Below are positions 15,229 to 22,270 of a stretch of DNA of 64,000 nt, in pieces. The stretch is taken from NCBI RefSeq assembly GCF_004514425.2, contig NZ_MYFN02000001.1:186001-250000 (forward strand), in the 5' to 3' direction. A program made the translations under genes and the position numbers. This stretch comes from Shinella sumterensis. GTDB taxonomy: Bacteria > Pseudomonadota > Alphaproteobacteria > Rhizobiales > Rhizobiaceae. Position 1 is the first letter of the stretch; every line of letters starts with the position of its first letter. The notes beneath the pieces are model-generated. The model was not told the origin of the DNA. It saw only the letters and a list, made by a program, of their open reading frames with translations, and searched no databases.

Positions 15229-15603
15229 CTATGTTTCATCCTGGGGAACGTGTTTCTTCACGGTCGAGGTATTGGCGGCTGAAACCGGGTCGGAGGCGGG
15301 GAACGTGTCTTCCAGCCCTTTCTGGAGCTCTCCTTCCTGACTGGGTCGCGCCTGGCGGGATTGTTCTTCCTTGAGCGATTGCACGGCCGGAGACTGTCCG
15401 CCTTGATCACCTTTGGCTTTCATCGCGTCCGCTACCCCATTGCGCTCGGGATCCTTGTTCGTTTCACCGACGGCGTCGCGCGCGGTGTCGGGATCGTCCT
15501 TGGCAGGCAGGTAGCCGCGCGGTCTGGATGATTCCGGCCCTTCCCAGCGAGGGGACTGATCCGTGGTGCCCGGTGCGCCGTCCTGCGGTTTGTTCATACC
15601 CAT
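15229..15603 (-). CDS. Hydrophilic stress-associated protein with FPASDP motif
   Basis: A 124-residue, highly polar and probably disordered protein. Near the C-terminus it has LQKGLEDTFPASDPVSAANT, a G-x-E-D-x-FPASDP-x-S motif found in many small rhizobial proteins of unknown role. The first half is rich in Pro, Asp, Lys and Gly. AGGAGATGTCAC precedes the ATG, and a GGAAC-N18-TT promoter lies 24 bases upstream, so general-stress control is likely. No enzymatic residues are recognisable. Confidence 0.75.
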   Translation of the reverse strand: MGMNKPQDGAPGTTDQSPRWEGPESSRPRGYLPAKDDPDTARDAVGETNKDPERNGVADAMKAKGDQGGQSPAVQSLKEEQSRQARPSQEGELQKGLEDTFPASDPVSAANTSTVKKHVPQDET

Positions 15604-15626
15604 GTGACATCTCCTTTCACGCTTTA

Positions 15627-15651
15627 AACCGTCTGGATCGCGGGATGTTCC
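15627..15651 (-). promoter_or_regulatory. EcfG/RpoE2-type promoter (GGAAC-N18-TT)
   Basis: Minus-strand GGAAC at 15651-15647 and TT at 15628-15627, 24 bases before the FPASDP-protein start. Confidence 0.7.
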
Positions 15652-15769
15652 GTTTCCACAGGGACCGACAGGCGTGAAAACAAGGCGGGCGCTGGTCTCT
15701 AAGCGGAGTATCGGGCGTGCGGCGTCGCCTTGTGCGCGACCCGTCGAACCGCCGGGTCAAACACCGTCC

Positions 15770-15795
15770 GGAACAAAGCACCGCAGCTTTCTGTT
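15770..15795 (+). promoter_or_regulatory. EcfG/RpoE2-type promoter (GGAAC-N19-TT)
   Basis: GGAAC at 15770-15774 and TT at 15794-15795, 26 bases before the GTG of the DUF6894 gene. Confidence 0.65.
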
Positions 15796-15821
15796 CGCAT
15801 GGTTTGCAGGAGGAAATAAGA

Positions 15822-16061
15822 GTGCGATACTTCTTTAATATTCGCGACGGAGAGCGCACGGAAGAGGATCTCGAAGGATCGGAATTCGATACTTTGGAGC
15901 TTGCGATCGAGGACGCACGGTTGGCGGCGCGTGAGATCATGGCGGAGCATGTTCTGGCGGGATATGAGCCGGACGGGCAGTTTTTCGACATCGCCGATGA
16001 AGAGGGCCGGGTTCTTGTGAGCGTGCCGTTTCGCTCAGCGCTCAGATCGAAGTCTCAATGA
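15822..16061 (+). CDS. DUF6894 family protein
   Basis: A 79-residue protein that matches the DUF6894 pattern well: RYFFNIRDGERTEEDLEGSE, then DTLELAIEDARLAAREIMAE, then EGRVLVSVPF. Function unknown; the family is common in rhizobia. The GTG start is chosen because AGGAGGAAATAAGA precedes it and because the conserved domain begins with that codon; the longer open frame upstream crosses the promoter. Its last 20 bases overlap the end of the convergent Crp/Fnr gene. Confidence 0.8.
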   Translation: MRYFFNIRDGERTEEDLEGSEFDTLELAIEDARLAAREIMAEHVLAGYEPDGQFFDIADEEGRVLVSVPFRSALRSKSQ

Positions 16062-16776
16062 GTGGTGGCGACGGTTCGGAATGACCCGTTATATTCCGTT
16101 GGTATTCCATTTCAGGCATTCCGTATGAAGCACCGGCAATGTTTTCTAGTCCTGCACGGTCACGGATCTCCACTAGGCGGCGACTGGACTGTATCAGTCG
16201 TTTTCCCTCAAGCAGATGCAGGGCGTCCGTTACGCTGGGCCGACGCACGCCAAGCATAAGCGCGAAAAAATCGTGGGTGAGGGGAAGGCGGTCGCCCAGG
16301 CGATCCTGCGACATCAGCAGCCAGCGCGCGAGGCGTTGCTCCACATTAAACCTTCCATTGGCCAGGCTGGTGGCGGCGATCTGCATCATGAAGACATGCG
16401 CGAAACGCAGGAGAAACCACCTTAGCCGCGGGCGCCTGTCCATCAGGTCCCTCAGGGCGTCGCTGCGGATACGCAGGGCCGTCCCGCCGACCTGCATGAA
16501 AGCATAATGCGGGCTGCTGTCGACGCCGAGAAGCGCGGGCACGCCGGACAATCCCTCGGCGCCGACGCAGCCGACCTCGACTTCCTTGCCGCGTGGGCCG
16601 GCGATTTCCGACGATAGACCGTTCAGGAGAAAATAGACGTGCTCGATGGCCTCGTGGGCGTGGAACAGGAATTGCCCTTGATCCAGATCCACGCGCTCAA
16701 ATTGCGCCGATAACGCCGCCAAATCGTCGGGGTCGACGCGTGCAAGCAGTCCGTTGCTATGATTATCCTCGGCCAA
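16042..16776 (-). CDS. Crp/Fnr-family transcriptional regulator
   Basis: About 244 residues with a cNMP-like barrel (DQGQFLFHAHEAIEHVYFLL, CVGAEGLSGVPALLG) and a C-terminal winged helix: EQRLARWLLMSQDRL, LTHDFFALMLGVRRPSVTDA, LHLLEGKRLIQSSRRLVEI. It is a paralogue of the regulator at 11174; both keep the RRPS-x-T recognition-helix core. The TTG at 16776 is preferred because GGGAAGGAG lies upstream; the ATG further upstream has no such site. A GGAAC-N18-TT promoter lies 74 bases upstream, so this copy appears to be sigma-controlled while the other is not. The 3' end overlaps the DUF6894 gene. Ligand unknown. Confidence 0.85.
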   Translation of the reverse strand: MAEDNHSNGLLARVDPDDLAALSAQFERVDLDQGQFLFHAHEAIEHVYFLLNGLSSEIAGPRGKEVEVGCVGAEGLSGVPALLGVDSSPHYAFMQVGGTALRIRSDALRDLMDRRPRLRWFLLRFAHVFMMQIAATSLANGRFNVEQRLARWLLMSQDRLGDRLPLTHDFFALMLGVRRPSVTDALHLLEGKRLIQSSRRLVEIRDRAGLENIAGASYGMPEMEYQRNITGHSEPSPPLIETSI

Positions 16777-16849
16777 GGCCGGCTCCTTCCCGCAACAGCA
16801 TCCGGTTTCAGGTCTTTGACGAAAATGCTGCGTTGCCCCAACATCTCTT

Positions 16850-16874
16850 AACCGCCAAGTGCCGATACAGTTCC
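16850..16874 (-). promoter_or_regulatory. EcfG/RpoE2-type promoter of the second Crp/Fnr gene
   Basis: Minus-strand GGAAC at 16874-16870, then 18 bases, then TT at 16851-16850, with the gene starting about 74 bases further on. Confidence 0.65.
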
Positions 16875-16901
16875 ATCTTCGCGCCGTCTGATCCATCCCG
16901 C

Positions 16902-16926
16902 GAAACCTGACGCCATTTCAGGCGTT
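16902..16926 (+). promoter_or_regulatory. Possible EcfG-type promoter with one mismatch (GAAAC-N18-TT)
   Basis: GAAAC at 16902-16906 and TT at 16925-16926 with the right 18-base spacing, 66 bases before the gene at 16992. One base differs from GGAAC, so this is weaker than the other sites. Confidence 0.35.
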
Positions 16927-16991
16927 ACGCCACGAGATATCACCGCGCCTGACGCATGACGTTAGAGCGCCACCACAAGAAGGCCAGGCAT

Positions 16992-17216
16992 ATGCGTGAT
17001 TCCCGTGACGACCGGACCGAAGAACTGAACGCCGTCATCGATACCAAGCTGACCGCTCTCGTTGTGGAACTGGAAGATGCCGGCTGGAACATGGAGGACA
17101 TCGCTCTCGCGATCCAGCAGGTCTTGAGCCGCAATTGGCTCGATCAGATCGAGGCGATGAGACGCGCACGTGCGGCTGTGCCCGACAATTTCGTTTCGGA
17201 TGGAAATGAGGGTTGA
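16992..17216 (+). CDS. Small stress-island protein with AGW motif
   Basis: A 74-residue, mostly helical cytoplasmic protein: TEELNAVIDTKLTALVVELE, then DAGWNMEDIALAIQQVLSRN. The middle resembles the protein at 14847-15122 (AERAGWRADEAQ). GAAGG eight bases before the ATG at 16992 sets the start; an in-frame ATG twelve codons earlier lacks a good site. It is followed after 13 bases by another small gene, probably in one operon. Unknown function. Confidence 0.65.
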   Translation: MRDSRDDRTEELNAVIDTKLTALVVELEDAGWNMEDIALAIQQVLSRNWLDQIEAMRRARAAVPDNFVSDGNEG

Positions 17217-17229
17217 AGAGGAGAGGCGG

Positions 17230-17451
17230 ATGCCGACTACCTATCAGATCGTCGCGCTCAGCGCGCTCGATCCCGAAGGCACGGACACGCGCGACGAGCC
17301 GAAACTGGTCTTTCCGGATGCGCTGAAAATGGCGCAGGGGCTGAAGGACCAGGGAAAGGCTTTCCGCGTCTTTGCCGATGGCGAGCCTTCCGGCGACCAG
17401 CTTCAAGCTCTGCGCGATCTTGGAGCCGTTGAGGTCCTTCCGACGATTTAG
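17230..17451 (+). CDS. Small hypothetical protein
   Basis: A 73-residue protein, TYQIVALSALDPEGTDTRDE ... FPDALKMAQGLKDQGKAFRV followed by FADGEPSGDQLQALRDLGAV. It reads as a small alpha/beta domain, with a strand, a helix, a strand and a helix. GAGGAG lies upstream of the ATG at 17230. It follows the 16992 gene by 13 bases and precedes topoisomerase IB, whose promoter begins five bases after its stop. No family is recognised. Confidence 0.65.
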   Translation: MPTTYQIVALSALDPEGTDTRDEPKLVFPDALKMAQGLKDQGKAFRVFADGEPSGDQLQALRDLGAVEVLPTI

Positions 17452-17455
17452 ACCG

Positions 17456-17480
17456 GGAACAGCGGACGGGTCTGCGAGTT
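17456..17480 (+). promoter_or_regulatory. EcfG/RpoE2-type promoter of topoisomerase IB
   Basis: GGAAC at 17456-17460 and TT at 17479-17480, 18 bases apart. The ATG follows only nine bases after TT, so the transcript may be nearly leaderless. Confidence 0.65.
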
Positions 17481-17488
17481 ATCGCGTC

Positions 17489-18568
17489 ATGAACCAGATG
17501 CCCCGCGTGTTCGCCGATGCCCCTTCCGATGCCGACCTCCACGCGAAGTTGGTTTACATCGAAGGTTTGGAGACCGGTATCACGCGCAAACCGGGCGCAA
17601 AGGGATATCTCTATTACGGGCCCGACGGGCGAAGGATCACAGACCGCGCGGAAATCGCGCGCCTGAACGCTCTGGCGATTCCACCGGCCTATACCGACGT
17701 GGTGATTTCCACCAACCCGTATTCTCATTTGCAGGCGATCGGCAAGGATGCGCGCGGCCGCCGCCAGTATCGCTATCACGCCGACTGGCATGCAGAGCGC
17801 GGCCGCGCCAAATTCGAACGGCTCATCGACTTCGCGAACCGGCTGCCGGACCTGCGCGAGCGTGTGGAACACGACCTGCGTTCGCCCGGCCTGACTTTCG
17901 ACAAGGCGCTGGCGACCGTCATCTGGATGCTCGACAATCTCTATATCCGTGTCGGCAACGCGGCCTATGCCGAGGCGAACAAATCCTATGGCTTGACGAC
18001 ATTGCGCAGGCGGCATGTCAAGGTCGACGGCGGCAACCTCAGGTTCCGTTTCAAGGGAAAGTCGGGCAAGGAGTGGAACCTCGTCCACAGCGATCGCCGG
18101 ATTGCCAATGTGGTCCGCAAGCTGCAGGAGCTGCCGGGACAGCACCTTTTCAAATATGTGTGTGATGAGGGCGGCTGCCGGCCGATCTCCTCGCAGGACG
18201 TGAACGACTATATTCGCGAGATCGCCGGCGACGGTTTCAGCTCGAAGCAGTTTCGCACCTGGGGCGCAACGTGCATGGCCGTCCAGGCGCTTGCCACCGT
18301 CGATGTTCCGCCGACCAAGCGCGAACTCACCCGACAGATCAACCAGGCGATCGACACGGTCGCGGCAAGACTGGTGAACACCCGTGCCGTCTGTCGCTCA
18401 TCCTACATTCATCCGGCCGTTTTCGAGGATTTTCATGCCGGCAGGCTGGGCGAGGTGCTGAAGATGAAGACGAGCGCAAAACGTCTTCTGGACTGGATGG
18501 ACGAGGATGAAATCCAGGTGTTTCGCTGGTTGAAAAAGCGTTCGTCCATCATTGCGCAGGATAGTTGA
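17489..18568 (+). CDS. DNA topoisomerase IB (poxvirus type)
   Basis: A 359-residue enzyme with the bacterial/poxviral type IB architecture: N-terminal clamp domain (KGYLYYGPDGRRITDRAEIA, IGKDARGRRQYRYHADW) and a catalytic tyrosine-recombinase-like domain with RVGNAAYAEANKSYGLTTLR, FRFKGKSGKEWN, QFRTWGATCMA and the active-site tyrosine in SSYIHPAVFE (about Tyr306). It relaxes supercoils through a 3'-phosphotyrosine intermediate. A GGAAC-type promoter overlaps its 5' edge, consistent with stress induction; no ribosome-binding site precedes the ATG, consistent with a leaderless start. Start could be the Met three codons later. Bacterial type IB enzymes are non-essential accessories to TopA and gyrase. 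Confidence 0.9.
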   Translation: MNQMPRVFADAPSDADLHAKLVYIEGLETGITRKPGAKGYLYYGPDGRRITDRAEIARLNALAIPPAYTDVVISTNPYSHLQAIGKDARGRRQYRYHADWHAERGRAKFERLIDFANRLPDLRERVEHDLRSPGLTFDKALATVIWMLDNLYIRVGNAAYAEANKSYGLTTLRRRHVKVDGGNLRFRFKGKSGKEWNLVHSDRRIANVVRKLQELPGQHLFKYVCDEGGCRPISSQDVNDYIREIAGDGFSSKQFRTWGATCMAVQALATVDVPPTKRELTRQINQAIDTVAARLVNTRAVCRSSYIHPAVFEDFHAGRLGEVLKMKTSAKRLLDWMDEDEIQVFRWLKKRSSIIAQDS

Positions 18569-18627
18569 GACGACGCCTTGGCCTGGAGGGTGACGCCTTT
18601 GGTGCCCTGAGTATCATCAATCCCAAG

Positions 18628-18930
18628 CTACTTGCCCTTCTTTGGCTGCTTGTCGAAATCCTTTCGCAACTCCGCTTTCGCGTCTTCCAGTGTGTCGCGC
18701 CGGCTCTTCGAGAGCTGGCTGCCGGCGCGGTTGATGTAGAACGTCAGCATGGACATGGCCGAGCGGAACGGGCTCGATTTGCGCCGGCCGCTCTCTTCGG
18801 CAGACTGCTTGAGCGAACTGGCGATCTTCCTGGCGCTCTTCTGTTTGAAGACGCCGTTTTCGAGGTCCATGGCGTCGCTGTTTTCCGTGACGTCCCGCGA
18901 CCACTTCTTCTTTTTCTTTCCCATGGTCAT
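18628..18930 (-). CDS. DUF3175 family protein
   Basis: A 100-residue basic protein with the complete DUF3175 pattern: KWSRDVTENSDAMDLENGVF, then KIASSLKQSAEESGRRKSSP, then FRSAMSMLTFYINRAGSQL. Function unknown; members are small, soluble and common in stress-related loci. Its ATG overlaps the TGA of the upstream flavodoxin-like gene (ATGA), which implies translational coupling and fixes the start. The Lys-rich ends suggest nucleic-acid binding, but that is only a guess. Confidence 0.85.
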   Translation of the reverse strand: MTMGKKKKKWSRDVTENSDAMDLENGVFKQKSARKIASSLKQSAEESGRRKSSPFRSAMSMLTFYINRAGSQLSKSRRDTLEDAKAELRKDFDKQPKKGK

Positions 18931-19544
18931 GCATCTTCACCTGGATAGGGACGGGCCTTCAGCAGCGTCGCGGCGTGCACGGTGTTGCGTGCGACAAGCG
19001 AGAGCGTGGAGCGCACGGCCTCCGGGATTTCCTCGAGATCGACGAAATTCACGGATCCCATCGCCTCGCCGACCCAGTAGGTCACGGCATTTGCGGGAAT
19101 GGTGAAGCCGACATCGTTGAGCGCTTGAAAAAGCTCCGCGGAGACATGATGCGCGCCGTCCTCGTTGCCGACGACGGCAACGGCGGCGACGCGACCGTAG
19201 GACAGCATGCGCCCCTCTTCGTCCTTTTCCTCCAGAAATGCATCCATGCGTTCAAGCGCGCGCTTGCAGACGCTGGACGGCTGCCCCATCCAGATCGGCG
19301 TGCCCATGATGAGGATGTCGGCGTCCAGTATCTTCTGGCGGATGGCCGGCCACGCGTCGCCATCGCCTTCATCGGACGTGACGCCCGGCTTGATATCGTG
19401 ATCGGCCAGTTGCACGAACTGCGTGGTGACGCCGAGCGGCTCCATGGCCGCGGCGAGGAGTTTCAACATACGGTCGGTCGAGGAGGGATCTTCGGCCCTC
19501 TTCGTCTTCAAGGTGCAGTTGAGCGCCAGTGCTGTCAGTGCCAT
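18927..19544 (-). CDS. Flavodoxin-fold NAD(P)H-dependent FMN reductase-like protein
   Basis: A 205-residue protein with a flavodoxin fold: LTALALNCTLK (phosphate loop region with SSTDRML), LADHDIKPGV, ADILIMGTPIWMGQPSSVCK (FMN-contacting loop) and VAAVAVVGNEDGAHHV. Family members are flavodoxin-like quinone or FMN reductases that use NAD(P)H. AGAGGCG precedes the ATG at 19544; a GGAAC-N18-TT promoter lies about 44 bases upstream. It is translationally coupled to DUF3175. A role in handling quinones or oxidants during stress fits the island but is inferred. Confidence 0.8.
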   Translation of the reverse strand: MALTALALNCTLKTKRAEDPSSTDRMLKLLAAAMEPLGVTTQFVQLADHDIKPGVTSDEGDGDAWPAIRQKILDADILIMGTPIWMGQPSSVCKRALERMDAFLEEKDEEGRMLSYGRVAAVAVVGNEDGAHHVSAELFQALNDVGFTIPANAVTYWVGEAMGSVNFVDLEEIPEAVRSTLSLVARNTVHAATLLKARPYPGEDA

Positions 19545-19587
19545 CTTCGCCTCTTGTGTTGGGCATCGTGTGTCGGGATGGATGACC

Positions 19588-19612
19588 AACCACGCTTTTC
19601 GCCGATTGTTCC
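19588..19612 (-). promoter_or_regulatory. EcfG/RpoE2-type promoter (GGAAC-N18-TT)
   Basis: Minus-strand GGAAC at 19612-19608 and TT at 19589-19588, 44 bases before the flavodoxin-like gene. Divergent to the next site. Confidence 0.7.
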
Positions 19613-19663
19613 TCAAAAGCCGCATCGTCGCCGCCGGTCTTCCCGGCGAGCGAAATGCGACGT

Positions 19664-19689
19664 GGAACAAGGGCGAACCCTGATCGGTT
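19664..19689 (+). promoter_or_regulatory. EcfG/RpoE2-type promoter (GGAAC-N19-TT)
   Basis: GGAAC at 19664-19668 and TT at 19688-19689, 36 bases before the BON-domain gene. Confidence 0.65.
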
Positions 19690-19725
19690 AGGGATGCAAC
19701 GCCAATTGTGAGCGAGGAAACGACG

Positions 19726-20220
19726 ATGACCGATCGCAAACACCCATCCCGCGAAGAGGATTTTCGCGACTATGAAGAGCGGGATATCCGCGACGGCTGG
19801 CCTTATTCGGATAATGACGACGGCCGAAAGGCCGGCGGCAACGCACCCTATGGCGCCGGCGGCGCGGAACTCGACCAGATCGACAACGAGCGTCTTGCGG
19901 TGACGTCGGATCCTAAGGAGCGCGCCGTCGCCGGCGCACCGACGCCGTTCTCCCACGAGGAAGGTGGAACGATCAGCGACGATGATCTGGAGGCCCGCAT
20001 CATGGAGGCGCTCGAGGACGATGGCCGCGTGGAACTGGACATGCTGCAGATCACCATCCGCGACGGCGTTGCCGAACTCGATGGCGCCGTCGACAGCGAA
20101 GATGACCGAAACCATCTCATCCGCTTCGTTCGAGGCGTGGAGGGTGTGCGCGATGTGACGGCCGAAGGCCTCGCGACACGCGGCATCGATAGCCATATCG
20201 CTGCAGACTCGACGGAATAG
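19726..20220 (+). CDS. BON-domain protein
   Basis: A 164-residue cytoplasmic protein: about 85 polar, Asp/Arg/Gly-rich residues (EEDFRDYEERDIRDGWPYSD) and then one BON domain (about 88-150) with DDDLEARIMEALEDDGRVEL, TIRDGVAELDGAV, DRNHLIRFVRGVEGVRDV. BON domains bind membranes or sugars and are common in osmotic-stress proteins such as OsmY; here there is no signal peptide. GAGGAAACGACG precedes the ATG at 19726, and a GGAAC-N19-TT promoter is well placed. Confidence 0.8.
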   Translation: MTDRKHPSREEDFRDYEERDIRDGWPYSDNDDGRKAGGNAPYGAGGAELDQIDNERLAVTSDPKERAVAGAPTPFSHEEGGTISDDDLEARIMEALEDDGRVELDMLQITIRDGVAELDGAVDSEDDRNHLIRFVRGVEGVRDVTAEGLATRGIDSHIAADSTE

Positions 20221-20299
20221 GAGGCCTGCTTGCGCTTGCGGTATGTCTTCCATGCCGAAGCGGTGGCCAACTCTCTTCTGATGGCCGTTGACTGACCAG

Positions 20300-20339
20300 G
20301 GCGCGTTTGATGCGAGGTGAGCCTCGCATCAAACGCGCC
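20300..20339. terminator. Perfect 18-bp hairpin after the BON gene
   Basis: GGCGCGTTTGATGCGAGG and its exact complement flank a TGAG loop. It lies 80 bases beyond the BON-gene stop and is followed by only a short T-containing stretch, so it may be a terminator, an attenuator-like element or a dispersed repeat. The gap 20221-20563 has no supported gene. Confidence 0.55.
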
Positions 20340-20387
20340 TCTTGTATGAAGATGTTGTCGCTTGAGGCGTCGGACCGCATAAACGGA

Positions 20388-20421
20388 AACTGCAGGCGCG
20401 ACATGTATCGCGCCTGCAGTT
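20388..20421. repeat. Second perfect inverted repeat (14-bp stem, 6-base loop)
   Basis: AACTGCAGGCGCGA and TCGCGCCTGCAGTT flank CATGTA. It lies 50 bases after the first hairpin in the same gene-free gap. Two strong hairpins in a row suggest a structured RNA or a mobile palindromic element; the minus strand also reads weakly protein-like here. Nothing decides between these. Confidence 0.45.
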
Positions 20422-20563
20422 CCAGGGACCGCTCCAGGCTATGCTCGAAGCAAGTCTCCAACATGGAGCGGGCGGATATGTTCCCGCAGCCTTCGATAAA
20501 TTGGCGGACGATAACGAGGCTGGAGCCGGCGGCGGGCTCGGATTGCCTGCGGCTGTGCAATAG

Positions 20564-20588
20564 GGAACATCGCGGCGGACGCCGAGTT
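20564..20588 (+). promoter_or_regulatory. EcfG/RpoE2-type promoter (GGAAC-N18-TT)
   Basis: GGAAC at 20564-20568 and TT at 20587-20588, 32 bases before the SDR gene. Confidence 0.7.
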
Positions 20589-20620
20589 GGGTGATCGAAC
20601 CCACTCATACGGAGACCGAG

Positions 20621-21490
20621 ATGTCTGAGAACAACGTGCATCGTCCTGTTCCGCCCCAGCCGGAACAGCAGCAGAACCCTCCCGGCCTGACGAACGCGAT
20701 GAACCCGCCGCCCGACCATGGCGAAGACAGTTATGTCGGGGCCGGCCGCCTCGAAGGGAAGGTTGCGCTTATCACTGGTGGTGATTCCGGTATCGGCCGC
20801 GCGGTCGCCATCGCCTTTGCGCGAGAAGGCGCTGACATCGTGATTTCCTACCTGAGCGAGGATCAGGACGCGAACGACACCGCGCGTCTCGTCGAGGCCG
20901 CCGGCCGCAAGGTCGTGGTTCTGCCGGGCGACATCACACGCGAGGAGCATTGCCAGCATCTCGTCCGCCAATGCCTTGAAAATTTCGGCCGGATCGACGT
21001 TCTCGTCAACAATGCCGCCTTCCAGCGCACCTATGGCGATATCGCCGATATCAGCACCGAGGAGTGGGACCAGACCTTCCGAACCAATATCTACGCGCCG
21101 TTTTTCCTGGCGCGGGCTGCGATCCCGCACATGAAGCGGGGCAGCGCGATCATCAACACCACCTCGATCCAGTCCCGCCAGCCCTCGCCGCATCTGCTGG
21201 CCTATGCGTCGACGAAGGGCGCGATCTCCAATTTCACCGCCGGCCTCGCGGAGATGGTTGCCGACAAGGGAATTCGCGTGAACGCGGTCGCCCCGGGTCC
21301 CATCTGGACGCCGCTCATTCCCTCCACCATGCCGCCTGACAAGACGAAGGACTTCGGCAGGCAGGCGCTGCTCGGGCGCGCCGGGCAGCCGGCCGAACTC
21401 GCCGGCGCCTATGTCCTGCTCGCCTCGGATCTCGGCAGCTACATGACGGGGGCGGTGATCCCCGTCACGGGCGGCGAGATCATGATCTAA
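20621..21490 (+). CDS. SDR-family oxidoreductase, stress-associated (YdaD/YhxC-like)
   Basis: A 289-residue short-chain dehydrogenase with a 40-residue Pro-rich N-terminal extension typical of the general-stress SDR subgroup. Cofactor site: LITGGDSGIGRAVAIAFARE; NNA motif: DVLVNNAAFQ; active site: a Ser in NTTSIQSR and YASTKGA (Tyr-x-x-x-Lys); C-terminal PGPIWTPLIPS. NADP(H)-dependent alcohol or aldehyde/ketone oxidoreductase; the substrate is unknown. GGAGACCGAG precedes the ATG. It has a stress promoter and is followed after 11 bases by a small membrane-protein gene. Confidence 0.85.
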   Translation: MSENNVHRPVPPQPEQQQNPPGLTNAMNPPPDHGEDSYVGAGRLEGKVALITGGDSGIGRAVAIAFAREGADIVISYLSEDQDANDTARLVEAAGRKVVVLPGDITREEHCQHLVRQCLENFGRIDVLVNNAAFQRTYGDIADISTEEWDQTFRTNIYAPFFLARAAIPHMKRGSAIINTTSIQSRQPSPHLLAYASTKGAISNFTAGLAEMVADKGIRVNAVAPGPIWTPLIPSTMPPDKTKDFGRQALLGRAGQPAELAGAYVLLASDLGSYMTGAVIPVTGGEIMI

Positions 21491-21501
21491 GGGAGGTTGA
21501 G

Positions 21502-21762
21502 ATGACGGATATCCGCAAACACGGCTTTGAAAGCGATGCGCAATGGCGTGAATACCTCGAAGAGATCGACGAGCGGGTGATACGACCTGCCCCAAGGCCG
21601 CGCGACACGCAGGCCGACCTCGACATCCTGGCAGCGATGCGCGCCGAAGTCGCCGATATGCGCCAGCGTGTCCGCGCCCGCCGTCGTCAGGACACGACGC
21701 GATGGTGGAATATTGCCGGCGCCGCTGTGCTCATTGCCCTCGCGGCAATTGCCAGCCGGTAA
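21502..21762 (+). CDS. Small tail-anchored membrane protein
   Basis: An 86-residue protein: about 65 charged, helical residues (ADLDILAAMRAEVADMRQRV suggests a short coiled coil) and a C-terminal hydrophobic helix (WWNIAGAAVLIALAAIASR). GGGAGGTTGAG precedes the ATG. It forms an operon with the SDR gene and ends just before a terminator. No family is recognised. Confidence 0.7.
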   Translation: MTDIRKHGFESDAQWREYLEEIDERVIRPAPRPRDTQADLDILAAMRAEVADMRQRVRARRRQDTTRWWNIAGAAVLIALAAIASR

Positions 21763-21767
21763 GCAAA

Positions 21768-21789
21768 AGCCCCGGCCTTGGCCGGGGCT
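21768..21789 (+). terminator. Rho-independent terminator of the SDR operon
   Basis: AGCCCCGGCC and GGCCGGGGCT form a perfect 10-bp stem with a two-base loop, preceded by AAA and followed by GTTCACTTCTT, directly after the operon. Confidence 0.8.
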
Positions 21790-21918
21790 GTTCACTTCTT
21801 GCGGGAGGATGTGCAGCGCTACAAACCCCCTTGCGGAGAAGCGGATTCCATGCGGGGCGAGCGGATATGGTGGTTCCGCCGCCGGCGATCGTTGAACTGC
21901 TACAACGGGGAGCCTGCC

Positions 21919-22270
21919 TCATTCCACCGTGAACGGGACGTCCGGGACGGAATCCGGGAATGTCGGAAGGTCCTGCAGCATCCATTTCCTGTAGAGATCG
22001 GCCAGTTTGCCGTTCGCCTTGATGGTATCGAGAAACGCGTTGACCGAAGCGTTGATCTCCTTTTCACCCAGCCGCGTACAGGCACCGATATAGAGGCTGG
22101 TGAGTTCGATCTTGTTCTCGTAGTTGCCGGGGCTGCTTTGCTCCAGCTTGTTTATATAGAAAATGTTGCCTCCAATCGCATCGACCTGTCCGGAAAGCAG
22201 GGCCTGGATCGTGGCCGCGTCGTCATCGTAACGCAGCACCCTCGCGCCGGCGCATCCCTTTACGGAGTTC
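21919..22270 (-). pseudogene. Remnant of an amino-acid ABC substrate-binding protein (C-terminal part)
   Basis: The minus strand encodes about 115 residues that match the C-terminal half of the family-3 binding protein at 26045-26869: YDDDAATIQALLSGQVDAIG, TRLGEKEINASVNAFLDTIK, DLPTFPDSVPDVPFTVE. The N-terminal half, signal peptide and start are missing. At about 22255-22275 the sequence passes into a different gene's 5' end in another frame. This looks like the product of a deletion that joined two genes of the operon. Confidence 0.8.

Noticed and set aside
20117-21595. Long minus-strand open frame (about 490 codons) across the BON, hairpin and SDR region
   Set aside because: Antisense to two well-supported genes and through a stress promoter; typical of the high-GC shadow frames in this DNA.
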